A stretch of DNA of 64,000 nt from JOPF133 sp052144935 (GTDB lineage Bacteria > Acidobacteriota > Terriglobia > Bryobacterales > Bryobacteraceae), in the NCBI GenBank assembly GCA_052144935.1, contig JBKQPR010000233.1:22302-86301 (forward strand). The letters are read 5' to 3'. A program made the position numbers and the translations under genes. Position 1 is the first letter of the stretch. The number at the start of each line of letters is the position of its first letter. A model generated the notes under the pieces. That model was not told the origin of the DNA. It ran no database searches and worked only from the letters and a program-made list of their open reading frames with translations. This document shows, one piece after another, positions 39,833-48,984 of the stretch.

Positions 39833-42679
39833 ATGACGATCTCTTCCGGAAGCCTCTTGGGTCCCTACGAGATCCTGGCGCCGCTCGGCGAAGGCGGCAT
39901 GGGCCAGGTGTACAAGGCCCGCGACACGCGGCTGAATCGCTATGTGGCCATCAAGGTTCTGCCCGACCGGTTTGCCAACGATGCGGCGCGCGAGCGGTTT
40001 CAGCGGGAAGCCCGTGCGGCCTCCGCGCTCAGCCATCCCAACATTTGCGCCATCTACGACGTGGGCGCCACCGACGGCCAGCCCTACCTGGTGATGGAGC
40101 TGTTGGAAGGCCAGACCCTTCGCGACCGCATCCACGGGAATCCGCTGGAGATGGAAACGCTGCTGGCGCTCAGCATCCAGATCGCCGACGCGCTGGATGC
40201 CGCGCACTCCAAGGGCATCATTCATCGCGACATCAAGTCGGCCAACATTTTCGTGACGGCGCGCGGGCACGCCAAAGTGCTGGATTTCGGCCTGGCCAAG
40301 CAGGGCGAGCCGGTGGTTTCCGGCGGCGACAGCGCCACTTTGACGCAGGAGATCCTCACTACTCCGGGGACGACGCTGGGGACGGTAGCCTATATGTCGC
40401 CGGAACAGGCGCGCGGGCAGGCCGTGGATGCGCGGACCGATTTGTGGTCCTTCGGGGTGGTGCTCTACGAGATGGCCACCGGGAAGCTGCCCTTCGACGG
40501 GGCCACCAACGCGGCGATCTTCGAAGGCTTGCTGACGAAACCTCCCGTGCCGGTGCGCGAAAGGAATCCCAAGGCGCCCGCCGAGCTGGAGCGCGTAATC
40601 TACAAGGCGCTGGAAAAGGACCGCGAGATGCGCCACCAGTCGGCGGCGGACCTGCGGGCCGATCTCAAGCGCGTGGAGCGCGAAATCAGCTCAGGCCGTG
40701 TGGCCGTTCCGTCTGCGCCGGCCGCGGAGGGCGCCTCCGTGGCCTCCCCGCCGGCGGCTGCGGCGGCTCCGGCGAAGACCCGCTTGGGCAGGTACGCCGT
40801 TGCAGCCGTGGCTGCGCTGGCGCTGATCGCGGCGGGAGTTTTCTGGTGGCAGAAGAGCCGCCGCCCTCCGCTCACCGATCGGGACGTGGTGGTGATGGCG
40901 GATTTCGCCAACACCACCGGAGACGCGGTTTTCGACGGCGCTCTGCGGCAGGCGCTGGCCATCCAGCTCGAGCAGTCGCCGTTCCTGAAAATCATGGACG
41001 ACCGGGAAGTGCGGAATGGGCTACAGTTCATGGGCCGCTCGCCGGACGAACGGGTGACCAGCCAGATCGCCCGCGAGATCTGCGAGCGCGCGGGAGACAG
41101 AGCCACCATCGCCGGCTCCATCGGCAGCCTGGGCAAGGCCTACGTGATCGCGCTGGAGGCCACCAACTGCCATACGGGCGAGACCCTGGCGCGCGAGCAG
41201 GCCGAAGCCGCCACGAAGGAGGAAGTGCTGAAGGCCGTAGCCACCGCCGCCAACAACCTGCGGGCCAAGCTGGGCGAATCGCTGGCCTCCATCCAGAAAC
41301 TCAACTACTTCTTCCAGCAGGCCACCACCTCCTCACTGGAAGCCTTCCAGGCTTACGGGCTGGGCGAAGACCAGAAGAGCCAGGGTCATTGGCTGGCTTC
41401 CATTCCACAGTATCAGCGCGCCGTGGAGCTGGATCCTAACTTCGCCATCGCCTACGCGCACATGGCCATCGAGTTCACCAACCTCGGCGAAAGGGAGCGG
41501 GGGGTCGAGTTCACCAGGAAGGCATTCTCCCTGATTGACCGCGTCACCGAGCACGAAAGGCTATACATTTCCAGCCAGTATTACAGCGTCGTGACCGGCG
41601 ACCTGGACAAGACCATCGAAGCGTACCAGGCATACGCCCAAGCCTATCCGCGCGATGCAACCCCGCACACCAATCTGGGAGTTTACTACGCGAACGCCGG
41701 ACAGTGGGAAAAAGCGGTGGAGGAGGAGCAGCAGGCCATCCGCCTTGAGCCGAAAGTGGCGGTCTCCTACGGCGATCTGTTTCGCGGTTACGTCAGCCTG
41801 GACCGCTTCGACGAAGCCAGGGCCACGGCCGAGAAAGCGTTCGCCCAAAAAATCGATAACGCGTTCCTCCATAATAGCCTGCTGCGCCTGGCGTACATCC
41901 AGGGCGACCAGGCGGGCGCTCAGAAGGAGATTCAGTGGGCATCCGGGAGGTCGGAAGAGTATGCCGCCATCAACCTGCAGGCGGTCCAGGCTAGCTATCT
42001 GGGCCAGCGGCGCGCGGCCAGAGAATTGAGCAGGCGGGCCGGTGAAATGGCCCGGCGGCGCAAGCTCGCCGCGGTGGCCGCAGGGTACGCCGCCGGCCAG
42101 GCGAATGACGACGCCATACTGGGAAGCTGTGAAATAGCCCGTACGGAGGCGCACGCAGCCCTTGCCCTGGTGGAAGGAGACACGCTTCCGGCAGCGGGCG
42201 GAGCCGCTACCGCACTGGCGAGATGCGGTGAGGTGGCCGAGGTCGAGAAGTGGGCCGGCGAAGTCTCAAAGCTTCAACCCACGGCCACCCTCTGGAACGC
42301 CGTGGGGCTTCCCCTTTTGCGGGCCAACATCGAATTGAAACGCGACCAGCCGGCCAAGGCGATCGAACTGCTCCAATCCGCGGTTCCCTATGAGAGATCG
42401 AACTTTGGGGTGATCTATCTGCGCGGCCTAGCCCATCTGCGCATGAAGCATGGGCCGGAAGCGGCCGCCGAATTCCAGAAAATCCTCGATCACAAGGGCG
42501 CCTTCTGGGGTGCGGGATACCCGCTGGCCTATGTGGGCCTGGCGCGCGCCGCCGTGCTTTCCGGCGACACCGTCAAGGCCAAGAAGGCGTACCAGGATTT
42601 CCTGGCGCTCTGGAAGGACGCCGACTCCGATCTGCCGATTCTGGCCGATGCGCGCAAGGAATACGGGGAGCTGAAGTAG
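39833..42679 (+). CDS. Serine/threonine protein kinase with TPR domain
   Basis: 948 aa. Kinase domain at residues about 12-270: LAPLGEGGMGQVYKARDTRL with VAIK (Lys), IIHRDIKSANIFV (HRD and Asn), VLDFGLAKQG (DFG) and GTVAYMSPEQARGQAVDART. A basic/Ala-rich linker precedes one membrane helix (about residues 320-345, RYAVAAVAALALIAAGVFWW). An outside domain of ~150 residues (ADFANTTGDAVFDGALRQAL) and TPR repeats follow (TPHTNLGVYYANAGQWEKAV, VEEEQQAIRLEPKVAVSYGD). This architecture is frequent in Acidobacteria and is thought to couple extracellular sensing to phosphorylation. It is flanked on both sides by the same palindrome. Confidence 0.95.
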   Translation: MTISSGSLLGPYEILAPLGEGGMGQVYKARDTRLNRYVAIKVLPDRFANDAARERFQREARAASALSHPNICAIYDVGATDGQPYLVMELLEGQTLRDRIHGNPLEMETLLALSIQIADALDAAHSKGIIHRDIKSANIFVTARGHAKVLDFGLAKQGEPVVSGGDSATLTQEILTTPGTTLGTVAYMSPEQARGQAVDARTDLWSFGVVLYEMATGKLPFDGATNAAIFEGLLTKPPVPVRERNPKAPAELERVIYKALEKDREMRHQSAADLRADLKRVEREISSGRVAVPSAPAAEGASVASPPAAAAAPAKTRLGRYAVAAVAALALIAAGVFWWQKSRRPPLTDRDVVVMADFANTTGDAVFDGALRQALAIQLEQSPFLKIMDDREVRNGLQFMGRSPDERVTSQIAREICERAGDRATIAGSIGSLGKAYVIALEATNCHTGETLAREQAEAATKEEVLKAVATAANNLRAKLGESLASIQKLNYFFQQATTSSLEAFQAYGLGEDQKSQGHWLASIPQYQRAVELDPNFAIAYAHMAIEFTNLGERERGVEFTRKAFSLIDRVTEHERLYISSQYYSVVTGDLDKTIEAYQAYAQAYPRDATPHTNLGVYYANAGQWEKAVEEEQQAIRLEPKVAVSYGDLFRGYVSLDRFDEARATAEKAFAQKIDNAFLHNSLLRLAYIQGDQAGAQKEIQWASGRSEEYAAINLQAVQASYLGQRRAARELSRRAGEMARRRKLAAVAAGYAAGQANDDAILGSCEIARTEAHAALALVEGDTLPAAGGAATALARCGEVAEVEKWAGEVSKLQPTATLWNAVGLPLLRANIELKRDQPAKAIELLQSAVPYERSNFGVIYLRGLAHLRMKHGPEAAAEFQKILDHKGAFWGAGYPLAYVGLARAAVLSGDTVKAKKAYQDFLALWKDADSDLPILADARKEYGELK

Positions 42680-42692
42680 GGGGGCATCCCAA

Positions 42693-42775
42693 AACCGCTC
42701 CCTAACGGTCGCGGCTCGGAAAGACGAGCGACACTACCGGCGCCGCTTCCGAGCCGCGAACGTGAGAGAGCGGTT
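42693..42775. repeat. Long palindromic element, copy 2
   Basis: Left arm 42693-42721 (begins AACCGCTCCCTAACGGTCGC) and right arm 42747-42775 pair except for three positions. The loop is 25 bases. The arms share the sequence of the copy at 39697-39758. Confidence 0.85.
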
Positions 42776-42777
42776 CT

Positions 42778-42786
42778 TGGTAGAAT
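42778..42786 (+). promoter_or_regulatory. Extended -10 promoter of the padR gene
   Basis: TGGTAGAAT (TGnTATAAT type) directly after the palindrome, 13 bases before the ATG at 42800. There is no ribosome site, so the message is nearly leaderless. Confidence 0.5.
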
Positions 42787-42799
42787 CTCTACTAACCCC

Positions 42800-43156
42800 A
42801 TGCCCAAAGAACCGTCCGGCCGCATCGAGTTGCTGCAGGGAACCCTCGACATGCTGATTCTCCGCACGCTCCTGTTCGGCCCCGCGCACGGCCATCAGAT
42901 CGCCAAACACATCCAGCGGACCACCGAGGACCTGCTGCAGGTCGAGCACGGCTCGCTCTATCCGGCCCTGCACCGCCTGGAGCGCAAGGGCTGGATCGCT
43001 GCCAGGTGGGAACCCGCGGGCAAAGATCTGAAGCGCGAATTCAAATACTACCGGCTCACGCCCGCCGGCAAGAAACAGCTTGTGGCGGAAGAATCCAAGT
43101 GGAAGCAACTGACCGGCGCCATCGCGCGCATCATGTGGCCGGCCGGCGAGAGCTGA
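42800..43156 (+). CDS. PadR family transcriptional regulator
   Basis: 118 aa winged helix. ELLQGTLDMLILRTLLFGPA and HGHQIAKHIQRTTEDLLQVE, HGSLYPALHRLERKGWIAAR, and the wing and dimer helix (KREFKYYRLTPAGKKQLVAE) are the PadR hallmarks. In Acidobacteria a PadR gene regularly precedes an ADOP permease gene, as here (1-base gap). It probably represses the pair in response to a ligand. It is only 25 bases from the second palindrome, which could contain its operator. Confidence 0.95.
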   Translation: MPKEPSGRIELLQGTLDMLILRTLLFGPAHGHQIAKHIQRTTEDLLQVEHGSLYPALHRLERKGWIAARWEPAGKDLKREFKYYRLTPAGKKQLVAEESKWKQLTGAIARIMWPAGES

Positions 43157-43157
43157 A

Positions 43158-45643
43158 ATGCGCGGGATGGTTCACGATCTGGCCTACGCTGTGCGGCTTT
43201 TCCGGCGCGCGCCCGGATTTACGGGCATCGTGACCCTCACCCTGGCCCTGGGAATCGGAGCCAACACGGCGGTCTTCAGCATTCTGAACGCGGTGCTTCT
43301 GCAGCCGCTTCCGTATCGCAATCCGAGCCGCCTGGTGGCTATTTGGGATCGCGAAATCCACGCCAAGGGCGTCAGCAAGCTGTTCGATTTGTACAGCGAT
43401 TACGAGAACTGGAAGAGGGATAGCCGGAGTTTCGAGGAGGTCGCCGCCGTCACCTGGGCGACGCAGACGGAAAGAATCCTCACCGGCCGCGGCCCCGCGC
43501 GCAGCGTGATGGCGCTTCCGGTCACCGCGGAATTCTTCTCGCTGGTGGGCGTGGCGCCGATGCTCGGCCGGACCTTCGCCCCGGCGGACGCCAATCGCGG
43601 GTGCAGCGTGGTGCTCGCCGAAAGCTTCTGGCAGAGCGCCTTTGGCGGCCAGCAGGGCGCGAAGCCGCGCGTGGTCGGCGAAACCATCCGCCTGGACGAT
43701 CAGGCCTGCACGGTCCTGGGGGTGATGCCGCCCGGTTTCGCCTTCCTGCCTCCGGAAGCGCCGGTGACCATGTGGACCATCCTTCCGCAGCCCGCGCATC
43801 CCGACCAACTGGCAGTGGGCGTCTTCGGCCGGCTCAGACCGGGCGTCTCGATCGCCGCGGCGCAGGCGGAGGTTACCGCGCGCCATCGCGAACTCCACGC
43901 GCACGATCGATGGGGCGCCCAGGTGGAACCGGTGGTCTACGGACTGCATGACGAGTTCACCTGGCTTACCGGCCGGAACTTACGGCTGAGCCTGATCGTG
44001 TTGTTTGCTGCGGTCAGCTTTGTCCTGCTGATCTGCTGCGTGAACGTGGCCAACCTGCTGCTGGGCCGCGCCGTGGGGCGGCAACGGGAAATGGCGCTCC
44101 GAGCGGCGCTGGGGTCCGGCCGCGGCCGTCTGCTGCGCCAACTGCTCACGGAGAGCCTGCTTCTCTCGGCAGGGGCATCCCTTGCGGGCGCTGCCCTGGC
44201 CGGCGCCGCCGTGCACTATTTCCGGGTGGCGAGGCCCATCGAAATGCCGCCGGGGATGGCGCTGGAGCTGAATGCGCGGGTGTTGGCCTTCACCGCGTTC
44301 CTGAGCGTCCTGACGGCCGTGGTGTTCGGGATCGTGCCGGCGTGGAAGGCTTCGCGGACCGATCTGAACGAAGCGCTCAAGGCCGGAGGGAAGGCGTCTT
44401 CGCAGGACCGCGGCCACCATCGATTGGGCCAGGCGCTCATCGTGGCGGAGGTCATGCTTACGGTGGTGCTGCTGTCGGGCGCCGGGCTGCTGATTCAGAC
44501 CCTCCAACGATTTGCCTCCGCTCCGCTGGGATTCCAACCGGACGGCCTGATTACAGCTTCCCTTCACCTCCCCAAGACCGGGTACGGGGACGCGCCGCAT
44601 CGGGCCCAATTTTACGATCGCCTCGAGACCGCGCTGGCCGCAATCCCCGGAATTCAGTCCGCCGCTCTCTCCAGCGCGCGTCCGTTTTTGGGCGGTGGTT
44701 CGATGGACGTGGTGGAGGTGGAAGGACATCCGGAGCCGCGGATCGACAACCTCTTCGATACGTTCCTGCAAACGGTGAGCAAGGATTACTTTCGGGTGAT
44801 GGGCGTTCCTCTGGAACAGGGACGTTACTTCGAGCCGGGCGATCGCGAACAGACCCAGCCGGTGGCGATTATCAATGAGGCCCTGGTTCGGAAGTACTTT
44901 CCCAATGAGAATCCCATTGGGAGACAGGTTCGCCCATTCAACGGCGGCAAGCGCGGCGATTCGTGGCTGAGAGTCGTCGGCGTGGTGGGCAATGAGAAGC
45001 GAACCACCGTCTACCAGGAGATGGCTTGGGTAGACGCGCCGGTGCTTTATCGCCCGGTCGGTCAAAATCCCAACTCCGCGAACCTGATCGCGCGCGTCCG
45101 CGCCGGGGGCGGCTCCGCGCGCGGCTCCGGCACCACGCGCGGCAGCACCCTTGGCGGCGCCATCCAGCGAGCCGCAGCGGCCATCGATCCGGAGGTCCCC
45201 GTCGACGAGATCCAACCGGTGCGCAACCTGGAAGCCAGGCGTTGTCGTATCCGCGCTTCCGGGCCGCGCTGCTGGGCGGGTTCGCGGCGCTGGCGCTGCT
45301 CCTCGCGATCGTTGGGCTCTTCGGCGTTCTCTCGCACATCGTCACGCGGCGCACTCACGAAATCGGAGTGCGTATGGCGTTGGGCGCGCCGCGCGGGGCG
45401 GTCTTGACGATGATCCTGCGACAGGGCCTGCTTCTCACCGGCAGCGGCATCGTCCTTGGCGTTGCCGCGGCCTGGGTGCTGGGGCGCTACCTGGTCACAT
45501 TGCTTTATGGAGTGCGCCCCGCGGAACCGCTGCTGCTCGCGGCCGTGTCGCTGCTTCTATTGCCGGCGTCGCTGGCCGCCATGTATCTTCCCGCCCGCCG
45601 CGCGTCGCGAGTCGATCCCATGGTGGCGTTGAAATACGAGTAG
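43158..45643 (+). pseudogene. ADOP-type ABC transporter permease with a one-base frameshift
   Basis: Reads DLAYAVRLFRRAPGFTGIVT and LTLALGIGANTAVFSILNAV, then FtsX unit VLLICCVNVANLLLGRAVGR with QREMALRAALGSGRGRLLRQ. The frame is lost at 45235-45238. The next frame continues ALSYPRFRAALLGGFAALAL, HIVTRRTHEIGVRMALGAPR and LPARRASRVDPMVALKYE to the stop at 45641. Restoring one C in GAAGCCAGG rejoins the protein at about 828 aa, normal for the family. There is also an in-frame Gly/Ser/Arg-rich insertion (AGGGSARGSGTTRGSTLGG) at 45100-45160. It follows PadR by one base. Confidence 0.88.
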
Positions 45644-45685
45644 CCGGCGCCTGCGTCACGTCAACACTAGGAACGGGGCATCGCT

Positions 45686-46654
45686 CTACCCGCTCGGTCG
45701 AAGAGCGGCGAGCAAGGTCGCCACATTCAAAAGGCTGTCGCCGTTGATCGCACGAACGACCTCGAACCATCTCTCGTTTACGGTCTCCGGGCGAAGAGCA
45801 CCGGCGATAGCGCCACCGATGGACGCTACCGAGTCTGAGTCTCCGCCGAGGTTGGCGGCAAACAGGGCGGTCTCCTCGGCGGATTCGGTGACCAGAGCCA
45901 GACCGATGGCCAGGGGAACGATGGTTTGCGGCTGGTCCGGGAAGCTCCATTGCGCGACCTCATCGACCACCAGGCGCCTCCTTTTTGCGAGATCCGAATG
46001 AATCTGCTCGATGGAGCGCGTGATGATGGATGCATCCTCGGCGGATCGAAGGGTTCCAGCCTTTTGGGAGGCTCTTAGCGCTACTTCCAGAACCTCGGCG
46101 CCCGGCCGGCCTTCCAGCGCCGCTGAGACAGCACCCGCCACGGCAGCCGCCGCGCTAATCGCCAGTTGTCCGCCATGAGTGGGGATAGCGCATTCATAAG
46201 CGCCCCGCACAAGGTCATCCAACCTGGCCGATGGATAGATTACGCCGACAGGTGCGGTTCGCATGGCTGCCCCGCAACCATCGCCATCGGAAGCGATGCG
46301 GGCCGGGTCACCAGCCCGCATAAAGTTCCACAGCGATACACCTGGATGGACGGACTTCTTGCACTGCAGGAGATCCCACCCGATCGCCTTGTGGTTGACG
46401 CCACCATCGCGCAAGAGGGCGCGTGAGACAGCTTCAGTCTGTTCCGTATCGTCAGTCGTCTCGCCGATGCGCCATTCATACCGCTTACCGGCGTAGCGAG
46501 GGATGACCTCTCCTGGCCCGCCATGGAATCCCGTGATTCCCCTGGGATACCACCTTTGAACATCGGCTCGGGACAATGTCTCCGTTTGTTTGCCAATGGC
46601 ATCGCCGGTTGCCAGTCCTTTGAAGCAGCCAATGACGCGTTCCTCAAACCGCAT
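45686..46654 (-). CDS. ADP-ribosylglycohydrolase family protein (DraG-like)
   Basis: 322 aa from ATG 46654 (the upstream ATG adds 10 unlikely residues). FKGLATGDAIGKQTE, GETTDDTEQTEAVSRALLRD (the ST/DD metal-binding motif), DGDGCGAAMRTAPVGVIYPS and the C-terminal LGGDSDSVASIGGAIAGAL (GGDxDS) are the family's di-magnesium ligands. Such enzymes remove ADP-ribose from proteins or small molecules. It is isolated, between a broken ABC gene and the Qrc-like operon end. Confidence 0.94.
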   Translation of the reverse strand: MRFEERVIGCFKGLATGDAIGKQTETLSRADVQRWYPRGITGFHGGPGEVIPRYAGKRYEWRIGETTDDTEQTEAVSRALLRDGGVNHKAIGWDLLQCKKSVHPGVSLWNFMRAGDPARIASDGDGCGAAMRTAPVGVIYPSARLDDLVRGAYECAIPTHGGQLAISAAAAVAGAVSAALEGRPGAEVLEVALRASQKAGTLRSAEDASIITRSIEQIHSDLAKRRRLVVDEVAQWSFPDQPQTIVPLAIGLALVTESAEETALFAANLGGDSDSVASIGGAIAGALRPETVNERWFEVVRAINGDSLLNVATLLAALRPSG

Positions 46655-46778
46655 GGGACACCCGGGGCTTACCCAGTGTCCCACGGTCGAGCCGGTGCCG
46701 TGCTAATGTCCAGTTCCATTGCACCGCGGAGGCGCGGATAGGCGGAGTAGAAAAAGCGCGGAGACCAATTATCTTCCT

Positions 46779-46823
46779 GCCTCTCTCCGCGCTTCCTCCG
46801 TGCTCTCCGTGTCTCCGTGGTGA
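46779..46823. repeat. Dispersed intergenic repeat of the CTCCGTGTCTCCGTGGTG type
   Basis: Runs of CTCTCCGCGC, CCTCCGTGCT and CTCCGTGTCTCCGTGG. This low-complexity class recurs in the intergenic regions of many environmental bacteria and gives rise to spurious reverse-strand ORFs beginning TTETRRARR or similar. Confidence 0.6.
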
Positions 46824-46841
46824 GAGCAGTGGCGCCCTCTC

Positions 46842-47699
46842 TCACGGCCGCAGGAACATCTCTCCGCACACCGCGTCCCAGTCCGCTTGCGGATAGCTCG
46901 CGGCGATGTCCGCCACCGGCACGCCGCCATCGGCCAGAGCGGGCGCGGCGCCCTCGGCGGTCAGCGCGAGTTGCAGGCGCTCCATTTCGCGCAGCAGCCA
47001 CGGCCGGATCTCCGCTCCGCGCAGCAGGTGACGGAACGCCGGCTCGCCCACGGCCTCCGGCTTCACCTTGAGGTACCACTCGTCCGCCGGGCCGCCGGTC
47101 TCCACCACTTCGCCATCCACGGGGGCCAGCACGGCGATATCGGCGTCACGCTTGGAAACGTGGAAGGCCGTGCCGTTGGTCCGGATGCGCGCGCCTGGCG
47201 CGGGGAGGCGCACGGCATCGGGCACTCCCATCAGGCGCCGGCCCAGGTCGTCCAGGCCGATGGTCACCGTGCCATCCGCTTCCGGGTGCGCCCAGGTGTG
47301 GCCGCGATGGTAGAAGCGATCCAGCGGGAACGACATGCCGAAGATCTCCTCTTCGGCTGGCCCCAGAGGGCGCCCCGAGCCCGGAGGGCACCCCGCCAAC
47401 GGATGCTTCGCGATCAGCCTGGCATGCGTTTCGCACTCCCGGCAATCGAAGGCGTGGGGGCACTCACGGCGCCGGAATTCGCCCGTCAGCACGTGACGGC
47501 AGACGCGGTCGGCAGCGGGCAGGTCTTCGAAATCGCAGTGCCAGCGGATGCTCTCCTCCCGGTGCGCCGCCAGCTCGCGGCGTGCGCGCAGCGCCGCCCG
47601 AATCACCGTAGTCGCCACCACCACCAGCACGGTGTAGAACGCCCCTAGAAAAATCACCGTCGCGGGGTTCCAATGAAATCCATAGGTCCAGGGCAACAT
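46842..47699 (-). CDS. Membrane-anchored glycine-cleavage-H-like protein, last gene of the Qrc-like operon
   Basis: 285 aa. One N-terminal helix (VIFLGAFYTVLVVVATTVIR) is followed by a Cys-rich stretch (CDFEDLPAADRVC, ECPHAFDCREC). Then comes a GcvH-like hybrid motif domain (FYHRGHTWAHPEADGTVTIG, DLGRRLMGVPDAVRLPAPG, IAVLAPVDGEVVETG, WYLKVKP). In GcvH a Lys seven residues before the Ala-Pro-Val carries lipoate; here that position is Asp, though a Lys lies two residues further upstream. It is probably not lipoylated. It starts 1 base after the NrfD gene. An in-frame CPPGSGRPLGP insert is encoded by the dispersed motif. Confidence 0.75.
   Translation of the reverse strand: MLPWTYGFHWNPATVIFLGAFYTVLVVVATTVIRAALRARRELAAHREESIRWHCDFEDLPAADRVCRHVLTGEFRRRECPHAFDCRECETHARLIAKHPLAGCPPGSGRPLGPAEEEIFGMSFPLDRFYHRGHTWAHPEADGTVTIGLDDLGRRLMGVPDAVRLPAPGARIRTNGTAFHVSKRDADIAVLAPVDGEVVETGGPADEWYLKVKPEAVGEPAFRHLLRGAEIRPWLLREMERLQLALTAEGAAPALADGGVPVADIAASYPQADWDAVCGEMFLRP
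47359..47394 (-). repeat. Intragenic GC-rich motif pair
   Basis: GGCCCCAGAGGGCGCCCC and GAGCCCGGAGGGCACCCC stand side by side inside the H-like gene and encode G-C-P-P-G-S-G-R-P-L-G-P. Confidence 0.6.
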
Positions 47700-47700
47700 A

Positions 47701-48984
47701 TTAATACCTCCCTACCAGCTCGGCGCCCTCGGCGATCTCTTCCTCCAGCGCCGCTGCCATCTTCAATTCCCGCTCTTCCGGAAAGAGCTGCAGATAGCGG
47801 AAGGAGAACGAATACACCAGCACTCCGTACGCCACCACTGCCAGAAACGTCCCGGTCTCCTGCCAGCTTGGCCAGTAAGACATGAACTGGTCGAACGACA
47901 GCGTAGGCAGCGCCAGCGTCTGCACGGTCATGACATAGCGGTTCAGGGCCACGCCGAAACAGGCCATGGCCGCCGCCGAAACCAGCCAGGCGCGTCGCGC
48001 GCGCAGCCGCGGCAGCAGCAGAATCAGGGCCGGCACAAGGCCGAACAGAGCGATCTCGGCAAACAGAATCCACGTGCCGAAGGGCCGCCAACTGTAATAC
48101 TGCCACGCCGGGAATCCGATTTCGGGCGACGTGCGGTTGATCCACACCAGCGTGTCGATGGTCTTGGCCAACACGTAAACCGCCAGCAGCAGCCCGGAGA
48201 TGCGTCCCAGCAAATCCAGCGCCTGCGGCCGCACCAGCTTCTTGCGCGAAATCTTCTCCACAAGCTGGGTGATCAGCACCATGAAGCTGGGTCCCACGGC
48301 CGCGGCCGAAAGGATGAACAGGAAGAACGTGGAGGGCCACAGCGCCAGGCCTTCGCGAAATGCGAACGGCCGGCCGCGCAGCACGCCATAGAGCCCGCCC
48401 AGCGATCCCTGGTGGAAGAACGAGAGGAACGTTCCTACGCCCGCCAGCACGTAGACCAGTTTGTGCAGCTCGAACTCGAAGACCAGAAACGAGGGCACCT
48501 CGCGCAGCTTGCGGTTCTTCAGCAGGATGGGCAGATACTCGATCGCCAGCACCGTCAGGTAACAACTGATGCAGAAGGTCACTTCCGTCAGCATGGAGTG
48601 CACGTTGGGATACCAGAAGGTGAACCAGGCGCGCAGCGGCTGGCCTACATCCACCAACAGCACCGCGATCGCGCCCGAGTAGCAGACCAGGCCGATGACC
48701 ACCGCGCTGTTGATCACGGCCTTCAGCTCGTCGAGCTTTAGGATGTAAACCAGGAAGCCGGTGAAGAAGGCGCCCGCGCCCAGGGCGATCACGGTGAGAT
48801 CCAGAAAGATCCACAGGCCGAAGGCGAAGCGGTTATCCATGTTGGTCTGGTTCAGGCCTTTCACCAGGCACAGCCCAGCCGAGTATAGGCCAAACGCCAG
48901 CAGCGCGGCCCACGGTGCGATCCACAGCCAGAATCGCCCGGTGGAGCAGCGTTTCACGCCCCGCGTGATAAATTCCTTATCCAC
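47701..48984 (-). CDS. NrfD/PsrC-family membrane subunit (QrcD-like)
   Basis: 427 aa from GTG 48984; the upstream reading frame overlaps the 4Fe-4S gene's repetitive tail and is not native. About ten helices: WLWIAPWAALLAFGLYSAGL, LWIFLDLTVIALGAGAFFTG, INSAVVIGLVCYSGAIAVLL, TEVTFCISCYLTVLAIEYLP, SVVY-like later helices and FAEIALFGLVPALILLLPRL. NrfD proteins hold the quinone site of polysulfide reductases, ACIII and Qrc. The overlap of 8 bases with the upstream 4Fe-4S gene supports one complex. Confidence 0.9.
   Translation of the reverse strand: MDKEFITRGVKRCSTGRFWLWIAPWAALLAFGLYSAGLCLVKGLNQTNMDNRFAFGLWIFLDLTVIALGAGAFFTGFLVYILKLDELKAVINSAVVIGLVCYSGAIAVLLVDVGQPLRAWFTFWYPNVHSMLTEVTFCISCYLTVLAIEYLPILLKNRKLREVPSFLVFEFELHKLVYVLAGVGTFLSFFHQGSLGGLYGVLRGRPFAFREGLALWPSTFFLFILSAAAVGPSFMVLITQLVEKISRKKLVRPQALDLLGRISGLLLAVYVLAKTIDTLVWINRTSPEIGFPAWQYYSWRPFGTWILFAEIALFGLVPALILLLPRLRARRAWLVSAAAMACFGVALNRYVMTVQTLALPTLSFDQFMSYWPSWQETGTFLAVVAYGVLVYSFSFRYLQLFPEERELKMAAALEEEIAEGAELVGRY

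Noticed and set aside
45235..45243. Programmed -1 frameshift in the ABC permease gene
   Set aside because: There is no slippery heptamer or stimulatory structure; a lost base is simpler.
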